The translations under genes were made by a program, and so were the position numbers. DNA of 64,000 nucleotides from W0P28-013 sp963659365 (GTDB lineage: Bacteria; Bacteroidota; Bacteroidia; Bacteroidales; Paludibacteraceae), in NCBI GenBank assembly GCA_963659365.1, contig CAVKTI010000002.1, forward strand, positions 29,271-93,270, written 5' to 3'. Below the pieces are notes generated by a model. That model was not told the origin of the DNA and ran no database searches. It saw only the letters and a program-made list of their open reading frames with translations. Shown piece after piece: positions 8,185-16,633 of this stretch. The first letter of the stretch is position 1; every line of letters begins with the position of its first letter.

Positions 8185-9990
8185 TTATTTAACTACTACT
8201 TTGTGTGCTTTGCCATCGATGGCTACCAAGTAGATGCCTTGCGGCAGGGTGCGTGTTTCGTAGTTGCTTGCGGCTACAAAGGTAGCGATATTTTGGCCAA
8301 GTGCGGTAAAGATGCGCACATTTTGTCCTTCGGCACCTGCGATGGCCAGCATATTGCGCTCGGTATAGAGTTGCACTTGCTCGCTGCCAATGGTTTCGAT
8401 AGCCGTAACTGTACCGTCATCTTTTTTGGGTGTAAAATTGCGGCCGGGGAAGGTGAAAGAAGCAACAGATCCCCAGTAAGCCCTCGAATAGGAAATAGAC
8501 TCTTCACTATTCAAATACTGAATTGTAACACCCGTCTTATAACGCCCCGAAACAAACAGCGTATCACCTATGGCTGCGGCTGCAACAGTGTTTCCATTTT
8601 GATTGACTAAACTATACTCTACGCCTTTTCCCAAATTCGTGTTGTACGAAATAAGGGACAAATTATTATCCCCCCAAGAGTACCCCACCGTATAAACGCT
8701 GTCTTTACCTCCAATCGCTGTTATAGCATAATTTATTGTGCTTGCAGAATTTACAGTGCCATAATTGCAAGTACCCATGTTTTCATCAAATTTCAGAACA
8801 AATCCATTGTACCAAACATCACCACATTGTAAATTATTTTCTGCAACGGAAATGCCCCCCTGCAACCCTCCACACAGAATAAGGTATGTTTTATCGCTAC
8901 TTAAAACAAAACTTTGCGGTTGAACACCATTTTTGCTATTCGCTACAAATGTATTCACTGGCGAGAGCCAATCGGCCTGCAATGTAGCCAAATCGAGACG
9001 AGCAGCGAGAATGACATAAGCAGTAGTGGTCGGCGTCAAGGTTTTTCCTGCAAATGTTATGGCATCCATGTTTGCACTCGGCAGCAGCAGCATCGGCAGG
9101 TAGAGTTTGCCATCATTGTACACAATACCGCCCCAAATTCTATCACATTGAGCCGTTCCACCTGTAGTAATGTGTGTAACATAGTTCAAATTGGCATCCA
9201 ACTTGATTAGAAATGCATTGCCAACAGAGGAGGATTTACCATCCCAGCCTTCGGTATTGTGGTGTGTAAGTGTTTGGTCATCAATAGTAATGTCGCGCAT
9301 CTGGTGTCCAGCCACATAGAAATTGCCAGCGGCATCTTCAGCCACGCCACCCCGAAAGTCAAATCCAGATATTATGGTGGTTTCCGAACCTTCTAATGTC
9401 CAATCGGCCACCAGCAATTTCATTTTTTCAATGCGACCATTTGCATCGATTTTCACCAACACGGGCTGTCGTACATCTACAGCGCATGTAACTTCGATTG
9501 AATCTTGACTTCCGTCAGCACCGACAAGACGCAATAACACATTGGACGAAGTACTCGCAGTGGTCGCTCCACGACGAGCGACTACAGCCAAAAATGCGCC
9601 GCCATCTGCTGTTGGGGCAAACGAGGATCTGTTTTCATCGAAATCACCACCATTGCCGTAAACCAGCCACTTGAGGTTACCAGCACGGTCGTGTTTTACC
9701 AGCAATAGGTTTTTGAAATAACTAGTACCCGCCAAATAGGGAGCCCCCACGAAAGACTGTTCCATGAAAGTTGCGGCTTCTGGATTTACACCTTTAGAAC
9801 CAAAATGACCAAATTCATAAACATCGCCGTGTGCATCGATTTTTATATCAACCATGTTGGCTTGGGATTTTCCGTCATCTGGCGGCAAAAGTTCCGCATG
9901 CCAGTTGAGTGTTACATCGTTTGCGGCCATGGTGGTGGCAAACGCAGCTACTGCGCAGAGCGCAGCGAAAAGTGTTCTTTTTGTTTTCAT
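8185..9990 (-). CDS. T9SS-exported protein with beta-propeller-like repeats
   Basis: The protein has 601 residues with a signal peptide (MKTKRTLFAALCAVAAFATTMAA cleaved about residue 23). The middle holds repeated strand-rich units such as GNFYVAGHQMRD, DGKLYLPMLLLPS, DKTYLILCGGLQG and GDTLFVSGRYKTG, resembling SBBP/propeller repeats. The last about 80 residues (VRIFTALGQNIATF ... GIYLVAIDGKAHKVVVK) are a type A T9SS sorting domain, so the protein should cross the outer membrane by T9SS and stay on the surface or be released. A good promoter lies at 10051-10081. It sits between the two halves of the TonB/ABC locus but shows no link to them beyond position. Confidence -1.
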   Translation of the reverse strand: MKTKRTLFAALCAVAAFATTMAANDVTLNWHAELLPPDDGKSQANMVDIKIDAHGDVYEFGHFGSKGVNPEAATFMEQSFVGAPYLAGTSYFKNLLLVKHDRAGNLKWLVYGNGGDFDENRSSFAPTADGGAFLAVVARRGATTASTSSNVLLRLVGADGSQDSIEVTCAVDVRQPVLVKIDANGRIEKMKLLVADWTLEGSETTIISGFDFRGGVAEDAAGNFYVAGHQMRDITIDDQTLTHHNTEGWDGKSSSVGNAFLIKLDANLNYVTHITTGGTAQCDRIWGGIVYNDGKLYLPMLLLPSANMDAITFAGKTLTPTTTAYVILAARLDLATLQADWLSPVNTFVANSKNGVQPQSFVLSSDKTYLILCGGLQGGISVAENNLQCGDVWYNGFVLKFDENMGTCNYGTVNSASTINYAITAIGGKDSVYTVGYSWGDNNLSLISYNTNLGKGVEYSLVNQNGNTVAAAAIGDTLFVSGRYKTGVTIQYLNSEESISYSRAYWGSVASFTFPGRNFTPKKDDGTVTAIETIGSEQVQLYTERNMLAIAGAEGQNVRIFTALGQNIATFVAASNYETRTLPQGIYLVAIDGKAHKVVVK

Positions 9991-10050
9991 AATTTATCCG
10001 TTTTTTTTGTTTGAAATTCGCAGTTTGCGGTGAAAAACATTTTCACGCCG

Positions 10051-10081
10051 CAAAGGTACGCCACTCCTACGGCTGCCACAA
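10051..10081 (-). promoter_or_regulatory. Bacteroides-type promoter for the T9SS gene
   Basis: On the minus strand TTG (10079-10081) is followed by 20 bp and TACCTTTG (10051-10058). This fits the TTG-N19/20-TAnnTTTG pattern exactly. Transcription would start near 10045, about 55 bp before the ATG at 9990. Confidence -1.
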
Positions 10082-10098
10082 TCCCTATTTGTGATGAT

Positions 10099-10129
10099 TT
10101 TTGCACGGTGCAAAATCCCCATTTTGGGG
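10099..10129. promoter_or_regulatory. Palindromes between divergent promoters, candidate operator
   Basis: TTTTGCAC-G-GTGCAAAA (10099-10115) is a perfect 8-bp inverted repeat. It is followed at once by CCCCA-TTT-TGGGG (10117-10129). Both lie between the minus-strand promoter at 10051-10081 and the plus-strand TonB promoter element at 10155. A dimeric regulator site is the simplest reading; the regulator is unknown. Confidence -1.
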
Positions 10130-10154
10130 TATTTCGTACAATATATAGGGGTAT

Positions 10155-10162
10155 TACTTTTG
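10155..10162 (+). promoter_or_regulatory. -7 element of the TonB receptor gene
   Basis: TACTTTTG fits TAnnTTTG exactly but has no clear TTG at the usual spacing, which would suit an activated or repressed promoter. The ATG at 10170 lies only 7 bp on, so the transcript would be leaderless or nearly so. Confidence -1.
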
Positions 10163-10169
10163 TAGCGCT

Positions 10170-12953
10170 ATGCAAAAAATGGTCGCCATACTGCTTTTGA
10201 TGGGTTGCACGCTTGTGGCAAACGCCGCCAACACGCTCACTATCAGGCTGTTCGACAAAGCCACCAAGCAACCTGTACCCGATGTGGCGGTGTATGCGCA
10301 GGACGCTGGCGGCACCACCATCGGCACCATCAGCGACGACAACGGCACAGCGCACCTGCGCCTCGACGCTGGCACACACACCATATTTATTACGCACATT
10401 CAGTACAAACCGCTGCAAAGCACCATCGCCTTGCGGAGCGACACGACATTGGCAGTGCCGCTGCAGAGCAACACACGCCAACTGCAAGAGGTGGTGGTTA
10501 CCGCCAGCGAATCGAAAAAAATCAGTTCGGTATCGACCATCGGTCGCGACGCGATGAGCCACCTGCAGCCCACCAGTCTGAACGATTTGGTGGAACTGCT
10601 GCCCGGCGGCATAGCGCAGACGCCCGCACTCACGCAAGCCAACACCATTGCGCTGCGCGAAACTGGCACGCTCGGCGCACAAGGGCAGAAAGTGCAGAGC
10701 AACAACTACGCCACCAACTCGCTCGGCACGCTGTTTGTGGTCGATGGCGCGCCCATCAACACCGATGCCAACCTGCAATATGCCGCTGGCGGCTCGAACG
10801 AGATCGACCAGAAGCGCGACATCACCAATCGTGGCGTAGATATGCGCACCATCAGCACCGACGACATCGAAAGCGTGGAGGTAATTCGTGGCATTCCGTC
10901 GGTAGAATACGGCAACCTGACCAGCGGCGTAATGAACATCAAGCGGATACGCAAGCCCACGAAACTCAACGCGCGTTTCAAAGCCGACGACAAGAGCCAA
11001 CTGTTTGCCATTGGCAAGGGTTTTGCGCTCGATTCGGCCAAAAAGAGCGTGATGAACATCGATGGCGGGCTGCTCAACGCCTATGCCGACATTCGCAATC
11101 CGCTCGAAAACTACAAGCGCGCCAATGTGTCGGTGCGCCTCACGAGCGATGTGGCTGCGCCGCGCACCACATGGCGTTTCACGCCGTCGGCCGACTACAC
11201 AGGCTCGTTCGACAACTACAAAACCGACGAGAATTTGAGTTACGGCGGCATCAACACTTTCAAATCGACCTACCACAAAATAGCGGTCGGGAGCGGCGTG
11301 CGTGTTACGCCCAACGACGGCAAATACTTCAAAATGGCGCAACTGCATCTGCAAGCCACGCAGCAGTTCGACTGGCTCGACCGCCAAGTGCTGGTTGCGC
11401 CCACGCGTGTGGGCATTGCGCCGAGCAGCACCGAACCCGGCGAGTACGATGCGCACCTGCTTTTTGGGCAGTATGTGGCGCGCTATCAGGTCGATGGCAA
11501 GCCGTTCACCGCCTTTGCCAAAGCCTCGGCCGACTTCGATTTCAATGCGCCGCACATACGCAATGCGCTGAAATTTGGTTTGGAGTGGAATCTGTCGAAA
11601 AATTTCGGAAAAGGGCAAATTTACGACCTGTCGCAGCCACTTTCGGTCAGCGGTTGGGGCACACGCCCACGCGCCTACAACGACATTCCAGCGTTGCAAA
11701 CCATCGCTTTTTATGCGCAGGACTACATCACGGCGCACGCTGGCAACCACACTTTCGATGCGCGCCTTGGTGTGCGCGGCACAGCGATGCCCGGCTTGGA
11801 CAAACGCTACGCCATACACGGCCGCTGCTACATCGACCCACGCATCAATCTGCAATGGACACCGCCATCGCTCGGCGAAAAACAGTGGAAAATGTCGTTT
11901 TCGGGCGGCATCGGCTGGACCACGCGTATGCCAACGCTCAACTATCTCTATCCCGATCCGACTTTTGTCGATATCATACAACTCGGATTTTACAGCCAGA
12001 CAAATCCCGAAAAATATAGCCGCTACAACATTGTGAGTTACAAGCAAGACGCCACCAACTACGATTTGCAGCCTGCGCGCAACCGCAAATGGGAGGTGCG
12101 TGCCGACTTCGAGGTGGCTGGCAACCGCCTGTGGGTCTGCTTTTTCGACGAACGGATGTCGTCGGGATTTCGCTACTCGAACCAATACAGCGTATTTTCG
12201 TACAAAAGTTACGACGCGTCGAGCATCAACAGCGCCACACTGACCGACAAACCCGACCTGAACACACTGCCCTACGAAACCAAGCAGAAATTGGACGGCT
12301 ATCGGTTTGTAGAAAACGGCAGCAAACAGAACAAAATCGGCGTAGAATGGGAGTTTTCGTCGTGCCGCATAAAGCCGCTGCGCACCGCCATTCGGTTCAG
12401 CGGCGCATGGTTTCGCAGCACCTATGTCAATAGCCGCCCGATGTACTACAGTATGAGCAGCGTGGTCGATGGCGTGATTATCGCCGACAACTATGTCGGT
12501 CTGTACGACTGGAACGAGGGGCGCGTGAACGAACAACTCAGCACCAATCTGCTGCTCGACACGCAAATTCCCGAATGGGGGCTGATATTTTCGACCTCGG
12601 TGCAAGCCATGTGGTTTGTCGCCACGCAACGCCTGCCGCAAAACGGCACGCCCAAGCAGTACCTTTCGGCCGACGATGGGCAACTGCACGACTACACCGC
12701 CAAAGTCGTCGCCGAAAATCCGCTGTTGCAACACCTTATTTATAGTGTGAGCGACGCCGCTTTCGAGCGTTACACCATTCCGCCCGCCATCTATGTGAAT
12801 CTGAAAATCACGAAAAATATCGGTCAGTGGCTTAGTTTGTCGCTGTTTGTGAACAAACTGATAGACTACACGCCCGATTTCAAGCGCAATGGCGTGCTTA
12901 TTCGGCGCAACGAATCGCCCTATTTTGGCATGGAAATGACATTCAAAATATAA
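10170..12953 (+). CDS. TonB-dependent outer-membrane receptor
   Basis: The protein has 927 residues. The signal peptide (MQKMVAILLLMGCTLVANAA) is followed by a carboxypeptidase-regulatory-like Ig domain (about residues 20-105, IRLFDKATKQPVPDVAVYAQ). A plug domain starts near LQEVVVTASE and contains NDLVELLPGG, GTLFVVDGAPIN and VEVIRGIPSVEYGNLTSG. A long beta-barrel ends in an aromatic/hydrophobic strand (YFGMEMTFKI). It imports a ligand with energy from TonB. The small plug-linked partner genes downstream are a DUF4876-like lipoprotein and a DUF6850-like barrel, not SusD, so glycan uptake is unlikely. Iron, heme or another metal complex is a better guess (inference from context). Confidence -1.
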   Translation: MQKMVAILLLMGCTLVANAANTLTIRLFDKATKQPVPDVAVYAQDAGGTTIGTISDDNGTAHLRLDAGTHTIFITHIQYKPLQSTIALRSDTTLAVPLQSNTRQLQEVVVTASESKKISSVSTIGRDAMSHLQPTSLNDLVELLPGGIAQTPALTQANTIALRETGTLGAQGQKVQSNNYATNSLGTLFVVDGAPINTDANLQYAAGGSNEIDQKRDITNRGVDMRTISTDDIESVEVIRGIPSVEYGNLTSGVMNIKRIRKPTKLNARFKADDKSQLFAIGKGFALDSAKKSVMNIDGGLLNAYADIRNPLENYKRANVSVRLTSDVAAPRTTWRFTPSADYTGSFDNYKTDENLSYGGINTFKSTYHKIAVGSGVRVTPNDGKYFKMAQLHLQATQQFDWLDRQVLVAPTRVGIAPSSTEPGEYDAHLLFGQYVARYQVDGKPFTAFAKASADFDFNAPHIRNALKFGLEWNLSKNFGKGQIYDLSQPLSVSGWGTRPRAYNDIPALQTIAFYAQDYITAHAGNHTFDARLGVRGTAMPGLDKRYAIHGRCYIDPRINLQWTPPSLGEKQWKMSFSGGIGWTTRMPTLNYLYPDPTFVDIIQLGFYSQTNPEKYSRYNIVSYKQDATNYDLQPARNRKWEVRADFEVAGNRLWVCFFDERMSSGFRYSNQYSVFSYKSYDASSINSATLTDKPDLNTLPYETKQKLDGYRFVENGSKQNKIGVEWEFSSCRIKPLRTAIRFSGAWFRSTYVNSRPMYYSMSSVVDGVIIADNYVGLYDWNEGRVNEQLSTNLLLDTQIPEWGLIFSTSVQAMWFVATQRLPQNGTPKQYLSADDGQLHDYTAKVVAENPLLQHLIYSVSDAAFERYTIPPAIYVNLKITKNIGQWLSLSLFVNKLIDYTPDFKRNGVLIRRNESPYFGMEMTFKI

Positions 12954-13118
12954 CTGTGCGAAGCACAATTTGAAGATTTGAAAATTTGAAGATTTGAAAA
13001 TTTGAAGATTGCGGTGTTGTTGAATGCGAATAATTCAAAATTCTTAATTACACCTCAAAAACTTCCCCCTTGGGGGATTAGAGGGGGTCTGAAATCTGAT
13101 AAAAAAAACGAAAAAACT
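12954..13118. repeat. Short repeat mosaic with module G
   Basis: TTTGAAGATTTGAAAATTTG repeats lead into the CCCCC-TT-GGGGG hairpin at 13065-13076, then ATTAGAGGGGGTCTGAAATC. The same composite recurs near 18040 and, inverted, near 51167. It separates two genes that otherwise look like one operon. Confidence -1.
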
Positions 13119-14435
13119 ATGAACAAAACCATTTTCAAAACATTGAGTATTGCGCTGCTGGCGGTAGTTTTTGCCAGTTGCGAAGACCAAATGACGCAAA
13201 AACAGGGTGGGCAATCGTCGCTGGTGCGCGCCACCGACAGCATCGATGTGATCTATCCCGACGGCGTGAAAATTCTGTCGAAACAGGCCGAAACGCTCAC
13301 TTTTGTCAATCGCTCGACAGGCGACACCACCACCGTGAAACGCGGCGCAACCGTGGTGCTGCTCGACGGCTTGTACGACTGCAACTATGCGGCGCACATC
13401 GCCTACGACAACGACGGCACAACCGTCGAAGGCAACCTCTACGGCAGTGCTACCTCGGTGAAAATCAGCGGTGTACCGAATTTCAGCATCACCGCCTACC
13501 TGTTCGCCTCGAAAGACGATTTCATCATTGAGGAGATATTTTTCACTGGCACGCTGCAACCGTCGGGCAAGCAGTACAACGGCGACAACTTTGTGAAAAT
13601 CTACAACAACACCGACCATGTGTTGTACGCCGACGGCATTGCGCTGGTCGAATCGAAATTCACTTCGACGCAAAAATGGGACTACACACCTGATATTCAG
13701 AACGATACGATGACCATTCAGGCACTCTATGTGGTGCCGGGCAGCGGCAAAGATCACCCTGTGCAGCCGGGCGAAAGTTTCATCTTGTGCGATGTGGGCA
13801 TCGACCACCGCACCGCCAATCCCAACTCGTTCGACCTGAGCCGCGCCGACTACGAATGGTACGACATTTCGAGCAGTCCGAGCAACATGGACATCGACAG
13901 CGAAACCGTGCCAAATCTCGACAAATGGTACTGCTACACGCTCAGTTTTTGGATTCTACACAACCGCGGGTTCAAATCGTACGCTTTGGCGCGCATTCCT
14001 ATCGACAAAGAGACCTATCTGACCGACTATCTCTACACCTATCAATACACGATGCACCTTGCGGCAGGCGATTTCCCGATGGAACAGACCGCCTACAAAC
14101 TGCCCAACGCGTGGATTGTCGATGGCGTGAACTGTAGCGTCGAAGCCGTGCGCGAGTGGAACATTCTGCCGCCAAGTATCGATGCTGGCTGGACACACTG
14201 CGGCACTATCGACAAAGATGCCACGCGCTATTTCAAAAGTGTGCGCCGCAAAATGCTCTACCTCACCGACGACGGCCGCCGTGTGCTGAAAGATACCAAC
14301 AATTCGTCGGCCGATTTCAACGGCGAATGCACGCCCTCGATTGTCGAGGAACAGAAAACCGCCATCGATGCCAACGGCACAACCGCCGCACAACGCACCT
14401 ACGACGGCGTTTGGGTTATGGAAACGGAAGAATGA
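13119..14435 (+). CDS. DUF4876-like surface lipoprotein
   Basis: The start at 13119 gives MNKTIFKTLSIALLAVVFAS followed by Cys, a lipoprotein signal. An open frame upstream to 13002 only translates repeat sequence. The mature protein (438 residues in all) opens with a carboxypeptidase-regulatory-like domain (VDVIYPDGVK to SGVPNFSITAYLF), then reads as a LamB/YD-like fold with FVKIYNNTDHVLYADGIALVE, close to DUF4876 proteins of Bacteroidales. It lies between a TonB receptor and a DUF6850-like barrel and overlaps the latter by 4 bp. It may bind ligand for the receptor at the cell surface (inference). The family function is not established to my knowledge. Confidence -1.
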   Translation: MNKTIFKTLSIALLAVVFASCEDQMTQKQGGQSSLVRATDSIDVIYPDGVKILSKQAETLTFVNRSTGDTTTVKRGATVVLLDGLYDCNYAAHIAYDNDGTTVEGNLYGSATSVKISGVPNFSITAYLFASKDDFIIEEIFFTGTLQPSGKQYNGDNFVKIYNNTDHVLYADGIALVESKFTSTQKWDYTPDIQNDTMTIQALYVVPGSGKDHPVQPGESFILCDVGIDHRTANPNSFDLSRADYEWYDISSSPSNMDIDSETVPNLDKWYCYTLSFWILHNRGFKSYALARIPIDKETYLTDYLYTYQYTMHLAAGDFPMEQTAYKLPNAWIVDGVNCSVEAVREWNILPPSIDAGWTHCGTIDKDATRYFKSVRRKMLYLTDDGRRVLKDTNNSSADFNGECTPSIVEEQKTAIDANGTTAAQRTYDGVWVMETEE

Positions 14436-15976
14436 AGCGATTTTTCGACATAAAAACGCGACGCAAAGCGGGCTTTTGGCTTTTGCTGTTGGCATTTTTG
14501 CCAGCAGCAGCCACTGCCGCGCACCCCAACGACAGCGTGCCAGCCAGCGGTCGCCAAACGGCCGCACTCCGCTCCGAACGGCTTTTTGCAACGAAAAGTT
14601 ACGAAAATCCCGCCCTGCGGCAATGGCTCTTCGACCAGTCGCTGACGAAAGTCGTGCTGGGCGGACAATGGGAGAGCCAGCGCGAGAGTATCGTGCCGCA
14701 AAAAGGCGACGGCTACTACGGCGGAAACATCGGCGCCACCACATTCCGACTGACCAAACGCGGCGCTGTGTGGGGCAATGCCTCGTTCGAAATCGATAAG
14801 ATAACCAATGTCCAATTCAACGAAACGAGCGACTACGACCTGCTTGCGCCGTACATCATGGCCGACACGGTGGGCGGCGACCTGCACGCACAAATCTATC
14901 GGTTTGGCGGCGGTTTTGCGCTGCGACTGCCAAAAAATTTCAGCATCGGCCTGAACGCCACCTACCGCGCCAACATCGCCTACCGACAAATCGACCCACG
15001 CCCCAAAAATCTCGTTACCGACCTGCGGCTCAAACTCGGCACGGCCTACACTGCGCCCAACGGCTACCGCATCGGACTCGATGTGCAAGGCGGCCGCTAC
15101 AAGCAGACCAACAGCATGAAGTTTTTCAGCGAACTGGGCGTGCCGAATGTGGTTCATCTCACGGGACTTGGCACGCACTACTACCGCTTTCAAGGCAGCA
15201 ACTACGAGACCTACTACAAAGGCTACAGCGTGGGCGGCGACCTCGGGCTGCAACCGCAAAACAGCGGCTGGCATGCGGCGGTTGGCTACACTTTCCGAAC
15301 TTTCGAAAAGGTCATCTCTACCCTCAACGAACTGCCGATGGCACGCTGCGATGCGCACAAATTCACTGGCGAAATTGCCTATCTGCAAAAAGGCACAACC
15401 TTTTGGGGCGTGAAACTGAACGGCGACTACACACGACGACTCGGCACCGAAAATCTCTTCGACGATGCCACCGACAATATCTATCCGCAAATTGGCAGCG
15501 TGCAACAATACACCTGCTACGACTTAACCGCCTATCTTTCAGCTATTTACGGACAGCGCAACGAGCGACACGAGTGGTCGATTGCGCCGCAAATAGGCTA
15601 CCTGCGCCACAACGAAAACTACTTTTTCCCAGCGCAAAATATGCAGTTCAACCACTTGGCAGCGGGCGTTGGCGGTCGCTATGCCGCCACCTGTGGGCGT
15701 TGGCGCATCGATGCTGGTTTGCATGGTGCTTTCTACGCCGATTTGGCGCACAATTTGGCTCTCGCCAACAGCAAATCGGTGTGGCAAACACCTTTCGTTC
15801 AGACTTTTAACAATTTCTCCGAACACTTTGCCCAAATCGATGCTCGCCTGCACATAGGCTACGCTTGGCGTGCCGACTTTGCGCTCTTTGCCAACATCGG
15901 CTACACCCTCGGCCTCTACCAGCACGCCCACAACCACACACACACCCTCGAAGCCGCCATCGGCGTAGCGTTTTAG
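14432..15976 (+). CDS. DUF6850-like outer-membrane beta-barrel protein
   Basis: The ATG at 14432 overlaps the previous TGA (ATGA). A frame opened from 14156 is only shadow before it. The protein is 514 residues: a basic N-terminus and signal peptide (AGFWLLLLAFLPAAATAA), then long alternating strands rich in aromatic residues (GFALRLPKNFSIGLNATYRA, YETYYKGYSVGGDLGL). It ends ALFANIGYTLGLYQHAHNHTH then HTLEAAIGVAF, a typical barrel end with F last. It resembles DUF6850 barrels found next to DUF4876 genes. Role unknown; a co-receptor or channel for the TonB system is plausible. Confidence -1.
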   Translation: MKRFFDIKTRRKAGFWLLLLAFLPAAATAAHPNDSVPASGRQTAALRSERLFATKSYENPALRQWLFDQSLTKVVLGGQWESQRESIVPQKGDGYYGGNIGATTFRLTKRGAVWGNASFEIDKITNVQFNETSDYDLLAPYIMADTVGGDLHAQIYRFGGGFALRLPKNFSIGLNATYRANIAYRQIDPRPKNLVTDLRLKLGTAYTAPNGYRIGLDVQGGRYKQTNSMKFFSELGVPNVVHLTGLGTHYYRFQGSNYETYYKGYSVGGDLGLQPQNSGWHAAVGYTFRTFEKVISTLNELPMARCDAHKFTGEIAYLQKGTTFWGVKLNGDYTRRLGTENLFDDATDNIYPQIGSVQQYTCYDLTAYLSAIYGQRNERHEWSIAPQIGYLRHNENYFFPAQNMQFNHLAAGVGGRYAATCGRWRIDAGLHGAFYADLAHNLALANSKSVWQTPFVQTFNNFSEHFAQIDARLHIGYAWRADFALFANIGYTLGLYQHAHNHTHTLEAAIGVAF

Positions 15977-16348
15977 GAAATGCAGTTTCTAAGTTTTTGA
16001 GTTTCTCGCGCTGCGCGCTGTTTCTTGCTTCGCAAAGATTTTTTCTCCGCTCGGCATAGTTCAAACGAGTTTGGCACTGCGTTCGCTCATCGAAAAAATT
16101 CTGTGTTTCTTGTTGATTTGCGGAATTGGTTATTTGTTGATTTGGTATTCCAACCCCTCCGCTTCGCTCGTCCCCTTGTAAAGGGGACAGGTTCGCGCCG
16201 CTGTTGGTACAGTCCTCTCCCCTTTTCAAGGGGAGTACCTGCCGAATGGCAGGGGTAGGGTTAGAAAATAACTTAATGATTCAATAACTCAATAATTCAA
16301 TTGGCTTTTCCCCCTTGGGGAAAACGGGAAAAGAGGCCAGTTCCACAC
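15977..16348. repeat. Intergenic repeat mosaic with modules F, A, B and D
   Basis: No gene. GCGC-TGC-GCGC lies near 16010, module A at 16154-16188, B at 16217-16235 with an extended second stem CCTGCC-GAAT-GGCAGG (16238-16253), and D (TTTTCCCCC-TT-GGGGAAAA) at 16306-16324. AT words such as ACTTAATGATTCAATAACTC fill the gaps. Confidence -1.
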
Positions 16349-16394
16349 AAAAAAGTGTAGCAATTAAACCAAGGTTTTTTTGCTACACTTTTTT
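16349..16394. terminator. Strong bidirectional hairpin
   Basis: A 15-bp perfect stem AAAAAAGTGTAGCAA/TTGCTACACTTTTTT with a 16-nt loop has T-runs on both strands. It separates the TonB operon from the next gene. The left arm and part of the loop recur as a direct repeat at 16518-16538. Confidence -1.
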
Positions 16395-16633
16395 GGTATC
16401 GAAATACATCGCAAAAATACGGAATAATTTCGAACCACCAAACTTTTTTGCGCAGAAAATGAGTCTTTTTGCGTTAAAAAGTGTAAATTTCTGCTGCCGC
16501 TTGCGAAATGTTCAGAAAGTGTAGCAATTAATCGTTGGTTTATTTACGACAGTCAAAACGCACGCTTTAGCGATGAATAAAGGAAAATCTATTTAATTAA
16601 CCAACTTTTAATAACAACTAAAAAGAACAGACT
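16395..16633 (+). other. Unique-sequence leader upstream of a T9SS gene
   Basis: Unlike most gaps this 239-bp stretch has few of the shared words. It holds TTTTTGCGTTAAAAAGTGTA near 16466 (similar to 2767-2782) and a second copy of AGTGTAGCAATTAA at 16518-16531. No clear TAnnTTTG promoter was found. Confidence -1.

Noticed and set aside
9987..12968. 993-residue open frame opposite the TonB receptor
   Set aside because: No family features; it is the complement of a clear receptor gene and exists because of the codon bias of that gene.
13002..13118. Longer N-terminus for the DUF4876-like lipoprotein
   Set aside because: These codons translate intergenic repeat sequence, and a proper lipoprotein signal begins at 13119.
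14156..14431. N-terminal extension of the DUF6850-like protein
   Set aside because: It is an out-of-frame shadow of the DUF4876-like gene; the signal peptide begins at 14432.
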